A DNA stretch of 64,000 nucleotides, from NCBI RefSeq assembly GCF_002379085.1, contig NZ_NBZW01000018.1, positions 28,114-92,113 on the forward strand, in the 5' to 3' direction. Shown one piece after another: positions 14,959 through 24,622 of the stretch. The stretch is from Polaromonas sp. AET17H-212 (lineage in GTDB: Bacteria > Pseudomonadota > Gammaproteobacteria > Burkholderiales > Burkholderiaceae_C). The notes beneath the pieces are model-generated. The model did no database searches. It saw nothing but the letters and a program-made list of their open reading frames with translations, and was not told where the DNA came from. How positions within the stretch are numbered: the stretch's first letter is position 1; every line of letters begins with the position of its first letter. The translations under genes and the position numbers were made by a program.

Positions 14959-15927
14959 ATGAAACGCAGATCCGTATTGTTGGGTGCCTTGCTCATTTCG
15001 GCCACCACCTGGGTGGCCGCACAAAACGCGTGGCCCGTACGCCCCATCACCATGATCGTGCCTTTCCCGCCTGGTGGCCTGGCCGACCTCGTGGCACGCC
15101 CTGTGGCCGAAGCCATGTCACGCGACCTGGGTCAGCCGGTGGTGATTGAAAACAAGGCCGGCGCCGGCGGCGGCATCGGCATGGGCGTGGCCGCCAAAGC
15201 CAAGCCCGATGGTTACACCGTGCTCCTGGCCTTGTCCTCGCTGACCGTCATTCCCGAGGCGGACACCCTGCGCGGGCGCCCGCCCATGTTTGCGCTCAAC
15301 GACCTGCGCCCGATCGCGCGGTTTACCGCCGACCCGACCGTGCTGGCGGTGCGCGCCGAGTCGCCATGGAAAACCGTGAAGGATTTTGTCGAGGATGCCA
15401 GGAAGCGCCCGGGCGCGATCAACTACGGCTCATCGGGCAACTACGGCACCATGCATGTGCCCATGGAAATCCTCTCGCAGAACGCTGGCGTAAAGATGAC
15501 GCACATCCCTTTCACCGGCGCAGGCCCCGCAGTGGTGGCGCTGCTGGGCGGGCAAATCGACGCGGTCTCCTCCGGGCCCGCAACCGTGCTGCAGCACGTC
15601 AAGGCCGGCAAACTGCGGGTACTGGCCCATTGGGGCAATGGCAAGCTCGCTGCCCTGCCAGAGGCGCCCAGCCTGAAAGACGCGGGTTACAACGCCGAGT
15701 ACGCGCAGTGGTCCGGCCTGTTCATCCCCAAAGACACCCCTGAACCCATTGCCCAGCGACTGCGCGCCGCCGCCAACGCGGCCGCGCAGGACAGCAAGGT
15801 CAAGGAAGTCATCCTCAGCGCCGGCAGCCCGGTGTTGTACCAGGACGCCGCCGACTTCGAGAAATACGTGCAGGCCGACGCCAAACGCATGGCCGAGGTC
15901 GTCAAGCGCATCGGCAAGCTCGACTAG
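14959..15927 (+). CDS. Bug/TctC-family tripartite tricarboxylate substrate-binding protein
   Basis: A 322-residue periplasmic binding protein of the Bug family, which captures small carboxylates. It has a Sec signal peptide (MKRRSVLLGALLISATTWVA), then WPVRPITMIVPFPPGGLADL, IENKAGAGGGIGM and KAKPDGYTVL, all family landmarks. The start is the ATG at 14959 after an AGGAGA ribosome site. No TctA/TctB permease genes are nearby, which is usual for the expanded Bug family of Burkholderiales. The divergent FAH-type gene suggests an organic or aromatic acid ligand. Confidence 0.92.
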   Translation: MKRRSVLLGALLISATTWVAAQNAWPVRPITMIVPFPPGGLADLVARPVAEAMSRDLGQPVVIENKAGAGGGIGMGVAAKAKPDGYTVLLALSSLTVIPEADTLRGRPPMFALNDLRPIARFTADPTVLAVRAESPWKTVKDFVEDARKRPGAINYGSSGNYGTMHVPMEILSQNAGVKMTHIPFTGAGPAVVALLGGQIDAVSSGPATVLQHVKAGKLRVLAHWGNGKLAALPEAPSLKDAGYNAEYAQWSGLFIPKDTPEPIAQRLRAAANAAAQDSKVKEVILSAGSPVLYQDAADFEKYVQADAKRMAEVVKRIGKLD

Positions 15928-15965
15928 GGCCTGTTCCCAACGCCAGGTCTTCAACGGAGAACCTC

Positions 15966-16937
15966 ATGGGCCTCAGAAAAACTTTTCTTCTTGCGCTGGG
16001 CCTGGCCGCGACAGCCCTGGCCACCAACGCCGCCGCGCAGGCTTACCCCGGCAAGCCGGTGAAAATCATCGTGCCCTTCGCCGCGGGCGGTCCGGCCGAC
16101 AACTACGCCCGCTTCATCGCGCAGCGCCTGCAGGATGCACTGGGCCAGTCCTTTGTGGTCGACAACCGGCCCGGCGCCGGCTCCATCATCGGCACCGACA
16201 TGGTGGCCAAAGCGGCGCCCGATGGCTACACGCTGCTGATGATGTCCAACACCCACACGGTCAACGAAACGCTGATTCCGGCCAAGCCCTTCCAGCTCAT
16301 GCGCGACTTTGTGGCGGTGGCGCCGGTCAATTACTCGGACCTGGTGCTGGTCGCCAACCCGGCACTGCCGGCTTCGTCCCTGAAGGACCTGGTCCAGCAG
16401 GCCAAGGCCAGGCCCGGCAAGTTCAATTACGCGTCCTCCGGTCCCGGCACGCCCTACCACATGGCCGGTGAACTGTTCAAGAGCATGGCCGGCGTCTACC
16501 TCGTGCATATCCCTTACCGCGGCAGTTCCGGCGCGCGCACCGACGTGATCGGTGGCCAGGTCGACGTGATGTTTGATGCTGTCACCACCATGGCCGAGCA
16601 GATCAAGGCCGGCAAGGTCAAGGCCATCGCCACCACCGGCCGAACCCGTTCCGACGTGCTGCCGGATGTGCCGACCATGAACGAAGCCGGCGTGCCCGGT
16701 TATGAAGCCACGATCTGGTTGGGCCTGATGGCGCCGCGCGGCACGCCCAAGGCCGTCGTCGACCGGCTCAATGAAGCGGTCTCGAAAATCGCCAGCCAGC
16801 CGGAAGTCAAACAACTCTGGGTCAAGCAGGGGGCCGTGCCGCTGCTGATGACACCGGAGGTATTCGACAAATACATGCGCGACGACATCGCCAAATGGTC
16901 GCGTGTGATCAAAACCGCCGGCATCAAGGTCGACTGA
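15966..16937 (+). CDS. Bug/TctC-family substrate-binding protein (second)
   Basis: A 323-residue Bug protein with signal peptide (cleavage likely after NAAAQA), YPGKPVKIIVPFAAGGPADN, DNRPGAGSIIGT and AKAAPDGYTLLMMS. It lies 38 bp after the first Bug gene but is not a recent copy; the two differ throughout. The end VIKTAGIKVD matches the usual KxxGxKxD terminus. The pair probably belongs to one transcript with the ModA-like gene that follows 21 bp later. Ligand unknown; an acidic small molecule is likely. Confidence 0.92.
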   Translation: MGLRKTFLLALGLAATALATNAAAQAYPGKPVKIIVPFAAGGPADNYARFIAQRLQDALGQSFVVDNRPGAGSIIGTDMVAKAAPDGYTLLMMSNTHTVNETLIPAKPFQLMRDFVAVAPVNYSDLVLVANPALPASSLKDLVQQAKARPGKFNYASSGPGTPYHMAGELFKSMAGVYLVHIPYRGSSGARTDVIGGQVDVMFDAVTTMAEQIKAGKVKAIATTGRTRSDVLPDVPTMNEAGVPGYEATIWLGLMAPRGTPKAVVDRLNEAVSKIASQPEVKQLWVKQGAVPLLMTPEVFDKYMRDDIAKWSRVIKTAGIKVD

Positions 16938-16958
16938 GACTGGCAAACCGGAACCTCC

Positions 16959-17666
16959 ATGACCCGACTTCATCTGCTCAGCGGCGGCGCCGCCAATGGC
17001 CTGGTCTCCGCGCTGCAGGCCCGCTTTCTCGCACAAACCGGCCTGGCCATCGAAGGCAGCTTCAATGCCGTCGGCATGATGCGGGATCAGCTGCTGGCCG
17101 GGGCCCCTTGCGATGTCGTGATCCTGACCGATGCACTGATCAGGCAGCTGACCGACAGCGGCCATGTGGTGGCCGGCAGTGCCCGGCCGCTGGGCGTCGT
17201 GAAAACCGGCATCGCGGTGAAAGACGGCGCTGTCACCCCCCCGCTGGAAAACAAGGCCCAGCTCAGGCAGGCCCTGCTGTCGGCAAGCGCGGTCTATTTT
17301 CCCGACCCGGTCAAGGCCACGGCCGGCATTCACTTCATGAACGTGCTCAAACAGCTGGGCATTGATGTCGAACTGGGCGATCGCCTGTGCCCCTGTCCCA
17401 ATGGCGCAGCGGCCATGCAGGCCCTGTCGCAGGCCGGCGAGCCCGACGCCATCGGCTGCACCCAGGTGACTGAAATCATCTTCGCCCCGGGCGTGCAACT
17501 GGTGGCCCCCCTGCCGAAAGAATTCGAGCTGGCGACGGTCTACACCGCCGCTGTCTGCAGCCGGGCCACGCAGCCGCAAGCCGCCGCCACCCTGATCGAG
17601 CTGCTCACCAGTGAAGATGCTGCCGGGCTTCGCAGCGCCGGCGGCTTCGAACCCGCGGCGCGTTGA
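16959..17666 (+). CDS. ModA-like type 2 periplasmic-binding-fold protein without signal peptide
   Basis: A 235-residue protein resembling molybdate/sulfate-type binding proteins: [20 protein letters not shown] at the start, [25 protein letters not shown] and a closing [21 protein letters not shown]. ModA proteins are normally exported, but here the fold begins at residue 3 with no leader, so it should stay in the cytoplasm. Two cysteines (LCPCPNG) and another in GCTQV are unusual. No ModB/ModC genes are near. It probably belongs to the Bug/FAH unit as a cytosolic ligand-binding or sensing protein; function unknown. Confidence 0.75.
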   Translation: MTRLHLLSGGAANGLVSALQARFLAQTGLAIEGSFNAVGMMRDQLLAGAPCDVVILTDALIRQLTDSGHVVAGSARPLGVVKTGIAVKDGAVTPPLENKAQLRQALLSASAVYFPDPVKATAGIHFMNVLKQLGIDVELGDRLCPCPNGAAAMQALSQAGEPDAIGCTQVTEIIFAPGVQLVAPLPKEFELATVYTAAVCSRATQPQAAATLIELLTSEDAAGLRSAGGFEPAAR

Positions 17667-17796
17667 TCCAGCTCAGTCTGGGTCAGGGCGTCGCAGCGCC
17701 TTCCATGACCTGACAACACGCTGTTTGCTGACACGATCCGTTTTCCGGCGGTCCTACCATGGGCTGGCCCCATACCGGGCCTACGGAATCTTCACC

Positions 17797-18828
17797 ATGC
17801 AAACAAGCTCTCTTCTTGCCCGCCGCCATCTGCTCTGCTGGCTGGCCGCCAGCGCCGCATTTCCCGCAGCCGCCGTCCCCCAGTCCCAGCGAAAAAAAGC
17901 CGTCGCTGCCGCCGGCCAGACCGGCACGGCCATGATGGCACGCGTGAACGCGGCCACCGATATGCCTGTCCTGGGCTCGGGCGCCCGCGGCGAAGCCGTC
18001 TTGCGTGCGCAGATCCTGCTCGATCGCGCATGGTTTTCTCCCGGCGAGATTGACGGCGCCTTCGGCACCAACATGCGCCGCATGGTGGCCGCGTTCCAGA
18101 CGGCCAACGGCCTCAAGTCCACCGGTCGCATCGACAGCGAAACCTGGAAAACCCTGGCAGGCCCGTCGCCTGCGCCCCTGCTGGCCGAATACACCATCAG
18201 CAAGGAAGACGCGGCAGGCCCCTTCACCAAAACACCTGCGGACATGATGGAGCGGGCCCGGCTCAAGTCGCTGGACTATGAAACCGTCCAGGAGGCGCTG
18301 GCAGAAAAATTCCATTGCAGCTCGAAGTGGCTGCGTGACGCCAACCGCGGCAGCCGCTTTGAGGCCGGCGACAAGATTGTTGCACCGACGTCCGGCAGCG
18401 ACAGTCCGCCGAGCAAGGCGGCATCCATTCGCATCGACAAGTCGGAGCGCGTGCTCTACCTGCTCGACAAGGCGGATTTGCCGGTGGCAGCCTTTCCGGC
18501 CAGCATCGGCGGCGCGTCGGACCCGCTGCCCCTGGGACGCATGGAAGTCAAGAATGCCGCCAAGGACCCGGTGTTCACCTACGATCCCGTGCTGCTCAAG
18601 AACGCGAAAAAAACCAACGCCAAAACCGATATTGCCGCAGGCCCGAACAACCCGGTGGGCGTGTACTGGCTCGGGCTCAGCAAGCCGCACTGGGGCATCC
18701 ACGGCACGCCCGACCCTTCACGCGTCGGCACGGCAGAAACCAATGGCTGCATCCACCTGACCAACTGGGACGTGTTGCGCCTGGCCCAGGTGGTGAAGAC
18801 CGGTTTTGCGGTGGACGTCCATGCCTGA
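17797..18828 (+). CDS. L,D-transpeptidase (YkuD) with peptidoglycan-binding domain
   Basis: A 343-residue exported cell-wall enzyme. The leader [20 protein letters not shown] has a twin-arginine look. A peptidoglycan-binding domain (about residues 50-115; [20 protein letters not shown]) is followed by a region with a LysM-like [15 protein letters not shown] segment. The C-terminal YkuD domain has H302 in GIHGTPDPS and the catalytic C318 in [12 protein letters not shown]. It cross-links peptidoglycan at 3-3 positions or anchors proteins. The start ATG at 17797 is preferred over upstream in-frame codons. The end overlaps the M23 peptidase gene by 8 bp. Confidence 0.92.
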   Translation: MQTSSLLARRHLLCWLAASAAFPAAAVPQSQRKKAVAAAGQTGTAMMARVNAATDMPVLGSGARGEAVLRAQILLDRAWFSPGEIDGAFGTNMRRMVAAFQTANGLKSTGRIDSETWKTLAGPSPAPLLAEYTISKEDAAGPFTKTPADMMERARLKSLDYETVQEALAEKFHCSSKWLRDANRGSRFEAGDKIVAPTSGSDSPPSKAASIRIDKSERVLYLLDKADLPVAAFPASIGGASDPLPLGRMEVKNAAKDPVFTYDPVLLKNAKKTNAKTDIAAGPNNPVGVYWLGLSKPHWGIHGTPDPSRVGTAETNGCIHLTNWDVLRLAQVVKTGFAVDVHA

Positions 18829-19468
18829 TCGGCCCGCCAGGCGCTGGGGCGTCTGGGTAGGCGCGGCAGCCTTTGCCGTGGGTGTGCTCTGGGTGCTGTT
18901 CAGCCCGAGGACGGAACCGGCAGCCACAACGCCAACGGTGCCTGCGCCAGCCGTGGCGACGCCAGAACCACCCTCCTCACCCCTGCCTGCACCCGTATCA
19001 GCAACGGCACCAACGCTTGCGGCGCAGGTGCCGGCGCTGCTGCTTCCGGTGCAGGGCGTGTTGGCCAGCGACCTGCGCGATACCTTTGCCGACGGCCGGG
19101 ACAACAACCAGCGCGGCCACGAAGCCATCGACATCCACGCCCCCCGCGGCACGCCCGTGCTCGCGGTGGACGACGGACCGATTGCCAAGCTGTTTTTGAG
19201 CAAGCCCGGCGGGATCACGATTTACCAGTTCGACGCGAAGGGGCAGTTGGCCTACTACTACGCGCACCTGGACGCTTATGCGGCAGGCTTGAAGGAAGGC
19301 CAGCACATACGCCGCGGCAGCGTGATCGGGTATGTCGGCGCCAGCGGCAATGCCAATCCCGACGCGCCCCATCTGCACTTCGCCATCTTCCAGCTTGGCC
19401 CGGAAAAACAGTGGTGGAAAGGCACGCCCCTCAATCCGTTCGAGCCCCTGGGTGGAAAAACCCCTTGA
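18821..19468 (+). CDS. M23 family metallopeptidase (LytM-type)
   Basis: A 215-residue membrane-anchored endopeptidase. A single transmembrane helix (about 11-27) precedes a Pro/Ala-rich stalk (31-70) and a LytM domain. Zinc ligands are H100 and D104 in RGHEAIDIH and H186 in [10 protein letters not shown]149 (YYAHLD) and H184 complete the active site, so it should be catalytic. The start ATG at 18821 overlaps the L,D-transpeptidase stop, so a crosslinker and a hydrolase of peptidoglycan are translationally coupled. Confidence 0.92.
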   Translation: MPDRPARRWGVWVGAAAFAVGVLWVLFSPRTEPAATTPTVPAPAVATPEPPSSPLPAPVSATAPTLAAQVPALLLPVQGVLASDLRDTFADGRDNNQRGHEAIDIHAPRGTPVLAVDDGPIAKLFLSKPGGITIYQFDAKGQLAYYYAHLDAYAAGLKEGQHIRRGSVIGYVGASGNANPDAPHLHFAIFQLGPEKQWWKGTPLNPFEPLGGKTP

Positions 19469-19531
19469 AGTCTTCAGGCACAACGGCGCGTCGCCGAGGT
19501 GGCTCAGTCACCCACTTGGACCCTCTCAAAT

Positions 19532-19557
19532 AAAAATGGCCCCGCGGGGCCATTTTT
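19532..19557. terminator. Bidirectional rho-independent terminator
   Basis: A perfect 13-bp inverted repeat, AAAAATGGCCCCG followed directly by CGGGGCCATTTTT, has A-tracts and T-tracts on both sides. It lies between the convergent M23 peptidase and htpG genes and should stop transcripts from both. Confidence 0.9.
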
Positions 19558-19580
19558 TCTGTCGCCGGTTCCGGCAAAAG

Positions 19581-21461
19581 TCACACCAGCAAGGCGTTCA
19601 CCCGTTTCACGTAGGCCGACGGATCATCCGGCAACCCGCCTTCGGCCAGCAAGGCCTGGTCGAACAGGATGTGGGCAAGGTCGTCGAAGTGTTCGCTGCC
19701 CTCGAGCTTTTTGACCAGCGGGTGCTGGGCATTGATTTCGAGAATCGGCTTGACCTCGGGCGCGGCCTGGCCGGCCTGCTTGAGCATGCGCGCCAGCTGC
19801 GTGGACATGTCACCTTCCTGCACCACCAGGCAGGCCGGTGAATCCACCAGCCGTGTGGTGGCGCGTACGTCGGAGGCCTTGTCCTTCAAGGTTTCCTTGA
19901 GCTTGTCGAGCACGGGCTTGAACTGGGTCTGCGCTTCCTCGGCGGCCTTTTTCTCGTCCTCGTCCTGCAGCTTGCCCAAGTCCACCGCACCCTTGGCGAC
20001 CGACTGCAACGGCGTGTCGTCGAACTCGTGCAGGTAGTTCAGCGCCCACTCGTCAACACGGTCGGTCATGAGCAGCACCTCGATGCCCTTCTTGCGGAAG
20101 ATCTCGAGCTGCGGGCTGTTTTTGCCGGCGGCCTGGGTGTCGGCCGTGATGTAGTAAATCGCGTCCTGGCCTTCCTTCATGCGCGCCTTGTAGTCGGCGA
20201 AACCGACCGTGACGGTATCTGTCGTCGAACTCGCGAAACGCAGCAGCTTGGCCAGGCGCTCGCGGTTGGCGAAGTCTTCGCCCAGGCCTTCCTTGAGCAC
20301 CGCGCCGAATTCGGCGTAAAAAGCGGCGAATTTTTCCGGCTCGTTGGCGGCGAGGTCCTCGATCATGGACAACACGCGTTTGGTGCAGCCCTCACGGATG
20401 GCCTTGACGGCCCGGCTCTCCTGCAACAGCTCGCGCGAGACGTTCAGCGGCAGGTCGGCCGAATCGACCACACCCTTGACGAAACGCAGATAGACCGGCA
20501 GCAGCGCCTGCGCATCGTCCATGATGAAAACGCGCTTGACGTACAGCTTGACGCCGGCGGCCTTGTCGCGGTTGAACAAGTCCATCGGCGCCTTGGCCGG
20601 GATGTAGAGCAGCTGGGTGTATTCGGTCGCGCCTTCGACGCGGTTGTGTGTGGTCGCCAGCGGGCTCTGGCTGTCGTAGCTGATCTGTTTGTAGAACTCG
20701 TCGTACTGCTCGGGCGTGATGTCCTTCTTGGCGCGCGTCCACAGGGCGGCGGCCTGGTTCACGGTTTCCCATTCGTCGCTGGTCACCATTTCGCCGGGCT
20801 GGCCGTTCTCACCCTCCTTCCACGCCTCTTTCTTCATCAGGATGGGCAGCGAGATGTGGTCGGAGTACTTGCTGATGATGCTTTTGAGTTTCCAGGTGTT
20901 GAGGTACTCGCTGGCGTCGTCTTTCAGGTGCAGGATGACGCTGGTGCCGCGCTCCTTGCGCTCAATCGTCTCGACCTCGAAGTCGCCGGTGCCGGCGCTG
21001 CTCCAGCGCACGCCTTCTGCGGTCGGCAGGCCGGCGCGACGGCTCTCGACGGTGATCTTGTCGGCAACGATGAAGCCCGAGTAGAAACCGACGCCGAACT
21101 GGCCGATCAGCTGCGCGTCGTTTTTCTGGTCGCCCGAAAGTTTGGCCATGAAGTCGCGTGTGCCGCTCTTGGCAATGGTGCCCAGGTGCTCCACCGCTTC
21201 GATCTGCGACAGGCCGATGCCGTTGTCGGTGATGGTGATGGTTTTCGCCGCCTTGTCGAAGCTCACGCGCACATCGAGATCGGGCGCGTCCTCGTACAGT
21301 TCCGGATGGTTCAGGCCTTCAAAACGCAGTTTGTCGCAGGCATCCGACGCGTTGGAGACCAGCTCGCGAAGAAAAATGTCGGGGTTGGAATACAGCGAAT
21401 GGGTGACCAGGTTCAGCAGCTGGGCCACTTCGGCCTGGAAGGAGAGGGTTTGCTTGCTCAT
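19581..21461 (-). CDS. htpG: HtpG molecular chaperone (Hsp90)
   Basis: A 626-residue Hsp90, normal bacterial length. The N-terminal ATPase domain starts [20 protein letters not shown] and has [21 protein letters not shown] and [11 protein letters not shown]; the middle domain holds VKRVFIMD and LNVSRELLQ. The start is the ATG at 21461 (MSKQTLSF), and the longer frame adds 12 residues without homology. It acts in the cytosol as an ATP-driven folding chaperone. It stands alone, convergent with the M23 gene across a shared terminator. Confidence 0.98.
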   Translation of the reverse strand: MSKQTLSFQAEVAQLLNLVTHSLYSNPDIFLRELVSNASDACDKLRFEGLNHPELYEDAPDLDVRVSFDKAAKTITITDNGIGLSQIEAVEHLGTIAKSGTRDFMAKLSGDQKNDAQLIGQFGVGFYSGFIVADKITVESRRAGLPTAEGVRWSSAGTGDFEVETIERKERGTSVILHLKDDASEYLNTWKLKSIISKYSDHISLPILMKKEAWKEGENGQPGEMVTSDEWETVNQAAALWTRAKKDITPEQYDEFYKQISYDSQSPLATTHNRVEGATEYTQLLYIPAKAPMDLFNRDKAAGVKLYVKRVFIMDDAQALLPVYLRFVKGVVDSADLPLNVSRELLQESRAVKAIREGCTKRVLSMIEDLAANEPEKFAAFYAEFGAVLKEGLGEDFANRERLAKLLRFASSTTDTVTVGFADYKARMKEGQDAIYYITADTQAAGKNSPQLEIFRKKGIEVLLMTDRVDEWALNYLHEFDDTPLQSVAKGAVDLGKLQDEDEKKAAEEAQTQFKPVLDKLKETLKDKASDVRATTRLVDSPACLVVQEGDMSTQLARMLKQAGQAAPEVKPILEINAQHPLVKKLEGSEHFDDLAHILFDQALLAEGGLPDDPSAYVKRVNALLV

Positions 21462-21587
21462 GGGGTGGGTTCTTGAAAAACAGGGGGAAGAAGACAAACG
21501 CCCCTGGAGTTAGGGGCGTCGTCGCATATTTCAAGACCTGATTATCGCGGGTCCGGATGCGCCCCGGGCCCGCGACCGATGGCCGGC

Positions 21588-21893
21588 TCAGCCTTCCAGG
21601 CCGGTCAGCTCGCCGCTGCGGATCTTGCCCAGACGCAGGGCCTGCGCGGCCTCCCCACGCACGATGGCAGCGGGTACAACGGACTGCACGGTGGCAGCCA
21701 CACGCGAGCCTGCGGGCTCCTGGCTGTGGGTTTTCACTTTGGCGCCGGCCTCGGCCATGACTTCGGCGCGACTGCGGCTGCCTTCGGACTGCAGCGCAAA
21801 CTGCGAGGCCGGATCGGGCGTTTCCGCGCGCACACCGGTGGAAGCGATGGCCGCAAAAGCGGCAAGGGCGATAAGGAGGGAAGACTTGTTCAT
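21588..21893 (-). CDS. Small exported protein of unknown function
   Basis: A 101-residue protein with a clear Sec signal peptide (MNKSSLLIALAAFAAIASTG, cleavage after VRA) and a helical, charged mature part containing SRSRAEVMAEAGAKV and AAIVRGEAAQALRLGKI. The layout, with a leader then a TRAEV-like helix, is reminiscent of DUF4148-type small periplasmic proteins of Burkholderiales, but I cannot assign it firmly. It follows the two-component genes on the same strand after a 145-bp gap with its own ribosome site (GGAGGGAAG read in reverse order upstream of 21893), so it may be a target of that system. Confidence 0.7.
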   Translation of the reverse strand: MNKSSLLIALAAFAAIASTGVRAETPDPASQFALQSEGSRSRAEVMAEAGAKVKTHSQEPAGSRVAATVQSVVPAAIVRGEAAQALRLGKIRSGELTGLEG

Positions 21894-22038
21894 GATGATG
21901 ACCTTTCAGTGAATGTTGAGAACCGGGTTGTCGGTTGTGCCGGCCCTTTCGGGCTCCAACTTCAACCGTGATCTCACTGTAGGTGGCGCCCATTAGGCGG
22001 CCATGAGCGAAGTCTTAGCTGGCAATGAGCGCGCCGTC

Positions 22039-23397
22039 TCAAAGCGTCTCGACACGCGCCACCAGGCCGCTGCGGCCGTCGCGGTTGCGCAACGTGATGC
22101 GCAGGCCGCAACGTTTCGCCGCCGCCTGCGCAATGGCCAGCCCCAGACCGCTGCCACCCGCATCGCTGCCCGGCACCCGGAAGAAACGGTCAAACACGCG
22201 GGCCTGCAGCTCGGGCGGAATGCCGGGGCCGGCATCCTCCACTTCGATGAGCAGGCGTCCCTGCGCACTGCCGATGCGCACATCCACCACGCTGCCTTCC
22301 GGGGCGTAGCGCAAGGCGTTTTCGATCAGGTTGTCCACGACGCTGCGCAGGTCACTGCCGGGGCAGTGCAGCATGGCGGCCTCGGCAGGCAGGCGCGAGG
22401 CGTCCAGACCCAGGTCAATGTTGCGCTGGTCGGCCAGCGTGATCAGCTGGTTGATGCTTTGGTGCAGCACCTCGTGCACATTGACCGGCCCCAAGGCCGG
22501 TTCGGCGCCTGCCGACTCCTGGCGCGAGAGCTTGAGCAACTGGTCCACCAGCCGTTGCGCCCGCTGTATGCCTGCCTCAAGCTGCGCAAAGCGCTGCGCT
22601 GGCGCGCCGCTGCACAGGTCGCCGCGCAGGTTTTCCAGCTGCAGGCCGACGGCGGTGATCGGCGTGCGCAATTCATGGGCCGCATCCTGCACAAACCGGC
22701 GCTGCGTGGCAAACGCATCACGCAGCCGCGTCAGCAGGCTGTTGAAGGAAATGACCAGCGGCGCAATTTCACGCGGCACCCGGTCCAGCGGCAGCTCGGC
22801 AATGCTGTGCTCGTCCTGCGCCGAGGCCTGGCGGGCGATCGTGCCCACCTCGCGCGAGACCATGGCCACCACGCACCAGAGGATCAGCATCGACAGCGGC
22901 AGCAGCAGGATCACGGGCGCGATGGCCGCACCCGCCTGCCCAACGGCCACGTGACGGCGAAACTCGCCGCTTTGCAGCACCTGGATGCGACGCGATGCAT
23001 CGGTCTTGCCCGGTCCCGTGGTGTAGACGCGCCAGCGCTCGCCACCCATCCTGACGTCCTGAAAGCCCGGCGTTTCCCGCAGCGCCATGGCCGATTCCGG
23101 CCACGAGCTGAAGCGCGGTTTGCCGTCGGCATCAAACACCTGCACCACGTAGGTTCCCAGCTTGTGCACCCGCTCGCGCGTGAGCGGGGGCAGCGCGATG
23201 TCCTGCTCCTGCGCCGCCATGGATTCGGCCAGCAACTCCATCTGGTTGTCCATGAAGGCGCTGGCCATGCGCAGGTAGCTCCAGTACGCAAACCCCGCCG
23301 AAGCCGCGCCCACCAGCAAAAACACCGGCACCAGCCAGAGCAGCAGCGCGCGGCGCAACGAACACATCCGGCCTGCAGGAAAAACGTGGAACATCAT
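22039..23397 (-). CDS. Two-component sensor histidine kinase
   Basis: A 452-residue membrane kinase. The first transmembrane helix (about 17-39) is followed by a periplasmic sensor of about 120 residues, a second helix (about 155-180) and a HAMP-like linker. The HisKA box is DAAHELRTPITAVG, with H the phosphorylation site. The HATPase domain shows DNLIENALRYAPEG (N box), VEDAGPGIPPE (G1) and GGSGLGLAIAQ (G2). QseC/PmrB-like architecture. ATG at 23397 overlaps the response-regulator stop (ATGA), so the pair is coupled. The signal is unknown. Confidence 0.93.
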   Translation of the reverse strand: MMFHVFPAGRMCSLRRALLLWLVPVFLLVGAASAGFAYWSYLRMASAFMDNQMELLAESMAAQEQDIALPPLTRERVHKLGTYVVQVFDADGKPRFSSWPESAMALRETPGFQDVRMGGERWRVYTTGPGKTDASRRIQVLQSGEFRRHVAVGQAGAAIAPVILLLPLSMLILWCVVAMVSREVGTIARQASAQDEHSIAELPLDRVPREIAPLVISFNSLLTRLRDAFATQRRFVQDAAHELRTPITAVGLQLENLRGDLCSGAPAQRFAQLEAGIQRAQRLVDQLLKLSRQESAGAEPALGPVNVHEVLHQSINQLITLADQRNIDLGLDASRLPAEAAMLHCPGSDLRSVVDNLIENALRYAPEGSVVDVRIGSAQGRLLIEVEDAGPGIPPELQARVFDRFFRVPGSDAGGSGLGLAIAQAAAKRCGLRITLRNRDGRSGLVARVETL

Positions 23398-24125
23398 GCC
23401 GGGTCTCCGGAGGCTGGCAAAGGGGCGTGTGACGCCGGCGCCAGCGCCGGGGAGGCCGCCGGCACGGCGGCTGCAATGCGCCAGCCCAGGCCGCGCACGT
23501 TGCGGATGGTGTCCGCGCCCAGCTTCTTGCGCATGCCGTGGATCAGCACGTCCACCGCATTGCTCATGACTTCCTCGCCCCAGCCGTAAATCCGGTTTTC
23601 AAGCTGGTCGCGCGACAGGATGGCGCCCGGCCTTTCCAGCAGCGCGTGAAGCAGCGCGTACTCGCGCGCGGACAGCGCCGAGGCTTCGCCGTTGACCAGC
23701 ACCTCGCGCGTGGTCAGGTCCAACTGCACCGCGGCGTTTCCGATCACCGAATGCGCGCTGCCGTCACGCCGCCGGATGACCGCACGCATGCGGGCCAGCA
23801 GCTCGCGAAATTCGTAAGGCTTGATGAGGTAGTCGTCGGCCCCCAGGTCCAGCCCGGCAATGCGGTCGTCCAGGCCGTCGCGCGCGGTGAGCACCAGCAC
23901 CGGCGTGGCATCCCCGCGGACACGGGCCTGGCGCAACACCTCGACACCGTCGCGCTTGGGCAGGCCCAGGTCCAGCAACACGCAGGCGTAAGCGCCGTCG
24001 GCCAGCGCGCTTTGCGCCAGCAGGCCGTCGCGCACCCAGTCCACCGACCAGCCGTTGGTCTCCAGCGCCTGTTGCAGGCTGCGGCCAATCATGTCATCGT
24101 CTTCCACCAGCAGGATCCGCATCAT
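23394..24125 (-). CDS. OmpR-family response regulator
   Basis: A 243-residue regulator. The receiver domain (1-120) has acidic VEDDD, phospho-acceptor Asp in CVLLDLGLPKRDG and the conserved lysine in YLIKPYEF. The C-terminal winged helix (about 130-225; SAREYALLHALLERPGAILS, VDVLIHGMRKKLG, IRNVRGLGWR) is of OmpR type, closest in style to QseB/PmrA. A Pro/Ala-rich tail of about 20 residues follows. ATGs at 24125 and 24122 are both plausible starts. It overlaps both the upstream membrane-protein gene and the downstream kinase gene. Confidence 0.93.
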   Translation of the reverse strand: MMRILLVEDDDMIGRSLQQALETNGWSVDWVRDGLLAQSALADGAYACVLLDLGLPKRDGVEVLRQARVRGDATPVLVLTARDGLDDRIAGLDLGADDYLIKPYEFRELLARMRAVIRRRDGSAHSVIGNAAVQLDLTTREVLVNGEASALSAREYALLHALLERPGAILSRDQLENRIYGWGEEVMSNAVDVLIHGMRKKLGADTIRNVRGLGWRIAAAVPAASPALAPASHAPLPASGDPA

Positions 24126-24511
24126 GCCTCCCTGTGCCGCGGCGACAGGCCTTCCCAGCGCGCCTGCTGCCGGGCAGCCTGCAGCAACAGGGCGCCGGCG
24201 CACAGCAAGGCGGCCATGCCGGCAAGGTTCAGGTAGAAAGCGGTGGTCGCGCTGAAGCCGGGCGTGGCCAGCGCAATGCCGACAAAACCGGCCTGGCTGA
24301 GCAGGCCCGCCGCCACCACGGCCGGCCGGAGGCCCCGCACCAGCACGGCCCCCAGCAGCGCGGCCGCCAGCAAGCCGATCAGGAACTGGTGGTGCAAGAG
24401 CAGCGGCAGCGCCGCGCCGTCGGCTGGCGGCAGGGCCAGCAGGACAAACACGGCGCTCACACCGGCGGCGAGCAGGATGGCGCGGGCAACACGTTCGGCA
24501 AAGGTGTCCAT
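24122..24511 (-). CDS. Small membrane protein upstream of two-component genes
   Basis: A 129-residue protein with four probable membrane helices (LLAAGVSAVFVLLALP, LLIGLLAAALLGAVLV and two more near FYLNLAGMAALLCAGALL). Not recognised as a named family. The ATG at 24511 (MDTFAERVARA) is chosen; a TTG three codons upstream is possible. Its stop overlaps the regulator start by 4 bp (ATGA), so it is the first gene of the operon and may modulate the sensor kinase or be a membrane target; that is inference. Confidence 0.7.
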   Translation of the reverse strand: MDTFAERVARAILLAAGVSAVFVLLALPPADGAALPLLLHHQFLIGLLAAALLGAVLVRGLRPAVVAAGLLSQAGFVGIALATPGFSATTAFYLNLAGMAALLCAGALLLQAARQQARWEGLSPRHREA

Positions 24512-24622
24512 GGCGGGCAAGGTGTGGTGGTGGAGAGGGTATCTTCGCCGGACTGAATTAGCCTTGAATTAGGGGCGGATGCGGGTGCGGCTGCGGGTGG
24601 CGACCTGAATGGACCTGAACGC

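Noticed and set aside
15951..17579. 542-codon minus-strand open frame
   Set aside because: Antisense of a Bug gene and the ModA-like gene, both well supported on the plus strand.
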